Assembly: GCA_964036275.1 (NCBI GenBank)
Contig: OZ038438.1
Span: 11,169,321 to 11,233,320 of the forward strand
Reading direction: 5' to 3'
Length of the DNA stretch: 64,000 nt
Source of the DNA: Litoditis marina
Taxonomy: Eukaryota > Nematoda > Chromadorea > Rhabditida > Rhabditidae
In this document: piece after piece, positions 59,216-64,000 of the stretch
Numbering within the stretch: position 1 is the stretch's first letter
How the letters are laid out: each line of letters starts with the position of its first letter
Notes under the pieces: generated by a model
Seen by the model: the letters and a program-made list of their open reading frames with translations, nothing else
What the model was told of the DNA's origin: nothing
Databases searched by the model: none
Position numbers and translations under genes: made by a program

Positions 59216-60338
59216 TCTGTGTTAAAGAGAAATTCCCAAGCTTCTTCTCATCATCTTCCTTGTTTCTACGGAGAGTCGACTTCTAGTGTGTTCATCACGG
59301 ACCCAAACCTCTGACGCGTACAAAATATGAGGGAGTACCACCATGTTGTACAACTTCGACTTTTGTTTGATGGTTGCTGCACGACTGCCAGAGAACGTTT
59401 TGTACTTCGTAAAACCGTTCCATGCTGAGAATATGTTCTTGTTCACCATGACACTGTAGTCGATTGGAGTGGAAATTCGGCAGCCCAGATAGTTGAAAGT
59501 ATCAACTCTTTTGATTGTTTGTCCTTGTATGCGGATCTCTCTGGTGACACCGGTGTTGGCCATGTATTTTGTCTTTGTGAAATTGAGTTGCAGACCGGCT
59601 TTTTCACTTTCTTTGATGACTTTCTTCAACATTCTTTTGATCCGGTTTTTGTCGCGGAAATCAGAACAATGTCATCAGCATAGCCGAGCCACGCCAATTT
59701 CTCGCCATTTTTTGGATTCCGTCTTGCAAATCGGCAGTGTTGATAACCTTAGAGAAGGAGAATGTAGAGAAGGAGAATGAGGTACGAAAATCCCCAACTT
59801 CTCCGATCAAAAGTGAGTGAGCAAGACGGTTAGGAAGTTTCGAAATCCTACCGTAGGAGTCTCAGTAGGAATGAAAAAGACTATACATGTAACGTTCGGT
59901 AGACTGACGCAGTTACCCTCAACTACAGAAACTGCCACCTGATAACAAGCGGAGAAAACTGTCCGATCTGGAGGGTTTCTTCCACTGCTTCGTTTGAAGT
60001 TTTGTTCCACTTCGATTAGCTGTACTGTAATAGACGCTTCCAGACTACTATATTATCACTTTTTCTTACTGTGTATGTCTCCGACATTCCATAGTTCGTG
60101 AAGTAAAAAGATGCGAACAATTAGGCATAAAGAAGAGTATGTGAACAATAGCTTTTTCCATTGTAGTACAACATACATTAAATAAATTGTTAAACCGCTA
60201 AGGCATGCGTGAACAAAGAGACGTTGCTGCGAATACCATGGAAAATATTTTCCCAGAATGAACTTCTAATTCTCCTCTGGTGTCTTCCAATTGAAAACAA
60301 AGTCGATTGTGCGGCTCTTTTTGTAAGTCTCTAGTGTA

Positions 60339-60605
60339 ATGCACGTTTATCTCGGAAGTCTTCTCTTTTTAACGGGAACGTTTTGCGTTATAATCTCGAT
60401 AGAATTTCCTGACAATTTTCCAAACCATATTCCAATGCTCAGAGCTAATCGTTTTCTCACCGTTCACGTTCGGAGACGATTGTTAGGAAGTTTTTGTCCC
60501 ATTACAACTGAAATCCTCCAGCATTATGAACAGGCTTTCAACTTTTCAAACTCGCCTCATTTCCCCAGTTTTCTAAGTCGTTTTGAAGCGTTTCAGGTTA
60601 ACTAA
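60339..60605 (+). CDS. Hypothetical small secreted-type frame
   Basis: An 88-codon frame starts MHVYLGSLLFLTGTFCVIIS, like a signal peptide, and ends in VN then TAA. No known motif, no TATA box, and no splice partner found. It may be a chance frame. Confidence 0.2.
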   Translation: MHVYLGSLLFLTGTFCVIISIEFPDNFPNHIPMLRANRFLTVHVRRRLLGSFCPITTEILQHYEQAFNFSNSPHFPSFLSRFEAFQVN

Positions 60606-60899
60606 TGAGGAATAGTTTCGAATGCCCTTTGTGGTATTCTAGCCGAATGGTTCCTTGAAATTGAGGAAAGAGTAACTAGTTGTAAGTGGATATGCATCGA
60701 AGCCGGGGGGCGCCTGTTATAGAATGCAATTGTTGTGGTCTGTTACCCTTATGAACGCGTCAGCTGGCCCCCTCATAACCAATTCCACTTTCGAATACGT
60801 ATTGTGAAATAACTGCAAATCTTCTGATGACCATTAAACATTGCAAGTACAATACCTACTAATTGAAAAGTAGCAAAAACTTTGGCGAAAATAAAATTG

Positions 60900-60985
60900 A
60901 AGAAACAAAGAGAGTGAGATAAAGGGAGGGGGGGGGGAGAGAGAGAAGGGATTAGTATTGTGAAAGAGAAAGAGAGACAGAGAAA
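60900..60985. repeat. Purine (GA/G) microsatellite
   Basis: GAGAGTGAGATAAAGGGAGG, a run of ten or so G, then (GA)n and AAAGAGAAAGAGAGACAGAG. Confidence 0.85.
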
Positions 60986-62349
60986 CATTGAAGTAAAATG
61001 TGGGCCTTTATCACTCCCAAATTCTACTTCACGTAGTGTAGAACTAGTTTTTGTACAGCGGCTACTCGTGGGCATCTTTATTAAACTGTTTTATTTCATT
61101 TCTCATCAGAGAAAACCTATTCAAGGGAAGGATGCGGAACTTGTACTATACTTGCACTCTCTACTCCATTTCACACATCCGTGGACTATTCACACTAGTG
61201 ATTATTCACACTTTTCCATCCAGCATTCTATAAGTTCAATTTTAAGGCCATATAAACTTCACTGAGTAGTTTAAATTGTTTGAAGTAGCTTGGTTGTGCT
61301 CTCAATATATCTTCAGTGCGGTTGATAGTTTGGGCTCGAACATATATTTGTTTACTGTTTATATACAAGCAATATTCGTATATACAAACACAACATTGAG
61401 TATGCGTCCATACAAATATTATTCAATTATGTTCCAAGTCGGATACTCTAGACTGCTGCGATAAAAAGAAATTGCGTGCCATGAGGTCATATTTCGTAAG
61501 TTGAGTTCTCACATATTCGTCAGCGAAACAATTCACATAATTCTTACGGTTTTCGTCCCGACCAAGTGCTTGGTTTTTCTTATCACATAAGATGATCGCT
61601 ATTTCCGTATGCTTTTCTTTACATTTTCTTCCGTGAAACTCACAAACTCTGCGAATTATTATTTATTATATGAGCTCATGCACAGTTATTTCTCATTGAC
61701 AGTGTTACTTCTAGTATGCAGCTTCTTGCTTTGCCGATAACGTAGAATCACGTTTATTTTCAGTAAGGTTTCGCTATTAGATATTGAAGAGGGAATCTGG
61801 TACTATTAGCTGAGTGGCCAACTGTATTTGGGTAGCGGCAGCGGGTTGCTGGTGTTGTTATACTGGCAATAGCTGTATTCCGATTTCTAGCATACAGTCG
61901 TGCTTAATAGACGATGCTCATTGGAGAGATAGTATTCTAATCTAGGAGGGCGTGAGAGAGCGCGATCGATGAGTGCTGCCCCAGCATAGCCGGCTGCCTT
62001 ATGTAAATGCGTGAGCAATATCTGCCAGTTAGATGACCGCTCTATTTTACACCACCCATTCAACATATTTTCTACATATTCATACATACTCATTACAGCA
62101 TCTTGACAAATTAACCAATTCATAGGAAACTGTTTAATTGAGCGCGTCTCAATTTTTGCACAATTTCATAGGTGCCTCTATCTAGTGATTTTGGAACGGT
62201 TTTTTCAGGCACCATAGTTCATTGATTATTCATTCCTCTTCTCTGGGTTTTTATCTGTTTTATCTTTCATGATCTCTCATTCACATGTGCATCGTATGAG
62301 TCAGTGGAGGTCGCTCGAATAGAAATAACTCGCACGCCCAGTCATTTTC

Positions 62350-63932
62350 ATGTCTTTCAAATGGCCGAGTTCAACAACATCTACGGTGCAAACACATGTA
62401 CGTTAGTGTGTATTGTGTAACGATTCTCATGAACCAATCTGTGTGAAACCGCAGGTAATGTCGAGCTTGCTCTAAATATAATTGTTTAACTATACGATTT
62501 GTAAAATGAACTACTACATTATGTTCATTTATTTATATATGAGACACTTTATTTTGATTATAACATTTTGGAGGCTCCTTGCGTTCTAACCAGACATATC
62601 ATTAGTCCAAGTTGAGCATTTTCCGCCAATTGAATAGCAACAACAGACGTTCCTCAACCATATTACGACCAATTCAACAAGGAACTCGTAATTTTGTTAA
62701 ACACACCAGTTAGCTCGAATTAACCAGTTAACTATTTTTTAGTAACCATCATAACCCGTTTCTACAACACATCTTGGGAGAAACACGCGGTAACCAAGTG
62801 GTTAATAAAAGTATTTCAAACCATTTAACCAACGAGCTGGTAGGTGACCAATGTGGTTAACGAAATACCTGGTTGAAAGAAGAATTTGCTTCATATTGCC
62901 CCACTGAACTCTGTTTGTCTTGAGGATTGGTATCTTACGGCCCCTTCACACACTTCACCTGTTATGTAATTTGAGCACCTAATTTTGATCATCGCCATTT
63001 TTCGCCTTAAAGCTAACTGGAGCTCAAAACCGTAAAACAAAATAAATCGAGCGTAGATTAATCCTGGGTAAGTTAAGCACCCTTTCTCATTTGAAAACAG
63101 TATTAGTAATACTTTAAAAAGTTTATAGTATGTGTCGTAGTGAATGTTCAAACATTAGACATGAGCTCCAATATTAAATATTAACCGTTTTAACACTAAC
63201 TTTTCTTCATTGTCCTAATTCTGGAAATTGTCCTTGTTGAATAATTATTTCGTCTAGCTATTCTATTAATGCGATTTGTTGTGAAATGCGTCGGTTTGTT
63301 CCATTTTCCACTCTTTTCATACCTTTGAAAATAATTTCAATTTTTGAGGATCAGTTTCATCTCTTTGTTTGACAATATGTGAGATGTAGCGGAACTAAGC
63401 AACACTTTTTTAGTTTAAAGTATCATTGAGATATCAACCACACTCTCCGTTTTCATTTCTCTCTGAGAATTGTGCTACCAGTCATGAGCTAACAGATATC
63501 TCTATTTGCCTAGATGGGCGTTTTGACCAGCCAAATGAAAACTGTTCGTGGAATACGTTCACATATGTTATCTATTAACCATTTTGCCATCTGAACTGAT
63601 AGCCATGAAAACCGTTTCCCGTTCCTATATCGAAAATAGTTCAAAACAAATTTTCACTGTTCGTCTTTTGCCTACTTCCTTATTTCCTGTTTGTTCATAA
63701 AAATCTACATTTTAATTCATGAGATGAATCTGAAATAACTTAATTGAGATATCTTTTATGAGCCGCACATCATTAACTGCCTGCCAATGAAGTTCGTTCG
63801 ATGAATTTGTTTATAATGTTCGCTGATGACGTGTTTCACTGTTTCACGATGACTATGGTTCAGGTCATGACAACCAGCACGGACACACCTCCAGATAGTG
63901 CGACAGAAAAGAAGAATGGAGACTTGCCAATG
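62350..63932 (+). CDS. Unidentified gene, first two exons (continues beyond right edge)
   Basis: Exon 1 62350-62397 (MSFKWPSSTTSTVQTH, donor GTACGT) joins in phase to exon 2 63864-63932 (VMTTSTDTPPDSATEKKNG then DLPM, donor GTGAGC). Exon 2 could also be a first exon from the in-frame ATG at 63849 or 63867. Ser/Thr-rich, unstructured N-terminus; no family can be named from 39 residues. The 1.47-kb intron contains a GTTAAC-rich element. Confidence 0.5.
62700..62875. repeat. GTTAAC-rich inverted-repeat element
   Basis: AACACACCAGTTAGC, TTAACCAGTTAAC and GGTAACC units at the left face GTGGTTAACGAAATACCTGG at the right, whose CGAAATACC matches the end of the 34471-34637 element. Confidence 0.6.
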
Positions 63933-64000
63933 GTGAGCATTCTACTAAAAATTAGTGTATATAAAATAATTAGGTATATATACATACGAAACCAAGCAAA

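Larger units (their letters stand above)
57508..59771 (-). pseudogene. 5'-truncated RTE-type LINE, itself interrupted
   Basis: On the minus strand WLGYADDIVLISATKTGS (YADD box, about 59700-59650), a frameshift, then QLNFTKTKYM, VDTFNYLGCRIS and VVLPHILYASEVW to about 59225. After a gap of 1.4 kb the C-terminus resumes at about 57790 with VLHWFSYNQTRRVGRPKARW, then HDDFKNILGTTWIREARAL. This is the RTE RT and its tail. The middle is displaced by inserted GC-rich DNA. It has no endonuclease domain and is dead. Confidence 0.8.
57379..59885. mobile_element. MITE interrupted by a 2.26-kb insertion
   Basis: 57379-57507 matches the left part and 59772-59885 the right part of the MITE seen intact (inverted) at 50570-50805. 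The break carries GGAGAAT on both sides (57501-57507 and 59772-59778), while the intact copy has it once, so this is a target-site duplication from the inserted LINE. Confidence 0.8.
56966..62349. other. Transposon-rich intergenic region
   Basis: No confident gene. It contains the split MITE with its RTE LINE and nested insertions (57379-59885), a purine microsatellite (60900-60985) and weak small frames at 60339-60605 and 61887-62123. Confidence 0.6.

Noticed and set aside
58613..59225. Overlapping long frames on both strands
   Set aside because: They are produced by the GC-rich repeated 17-mer inside a transposon insertion, with no conserved protein motif.

Overview
The window is nuclear DNA from a free-living nematode, most likely Caenorhabditis or a close relative. 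Genes are broken into many small exons with short TTTCAG-type acceptors, there are worm-specific secreted C6-type proteins, and the long introns are full of small inverted-repeat elements. Four large genes in a row on the minus strand match, as I remember it, a C. elegans X-chromosome neighbourhood: dpy-22/MED12 (5' part, running off the left edge), rrc-1 (PX-SH3-RhoGAP), a PLA2G6-type ankyrin/patatin phospholipase, and pek-1 (PERK). The species and the X linkage are inferences. No single reading frame shows any of these genes; they were rebuilt exon by exon from splice sites, reading-phase closure and protein similarity.

Layout. 1-4717 (-): N-terminal third of MED12. 5268-6252 (-): last three exons of an unidentified protein. 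6780-7860: decayed LINE. 8382-9029: TTAA-flanked MITE. 9663-19889 (-): rrc-1. 19890-23625: no gene seen, but repeats and two AT-rich, pseudo-simple elements bounded by TAGGGTT ends. 23626-33637 (-): group VI phospholipase A2. 33638-35349: repeats only. 35350-46444 (-): pek-1, with signal peptide, luminal sensor, membrane helix and split eIF2alpha kinase domain all recovered. 47775-51915 (+): an unrecognised nine-exon gene, 389 residues, with a duplicated soluble domain joined to about four membrane helices. 52446-54206 and 55266-56965 (+): two paralogous threonine-rich secreted C6-like proteins. 56966-62349: transposon-rich, including a MITE split by an RTE-type LINE that itself carries a GC-rich insertion and a tRNA-derived sequence. 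62350-63932 (+): first two exons of a gene leaving the window on the right.

The four minus-strand genes share no obvious pathway. The gaps between them (1.7 to 5 kb) are too large for a worm operon, so each probably has its own promoter. The most novel coding content is the duplicated-domain membrane protein at 47775-51915. The richest non-coding content is the set of MITE families, several present in two or more copies within these 64 kb and some with intact target-site duplications. I saw no bacterial-type system, CRISPR array, rRNA or intact tRNA gene.
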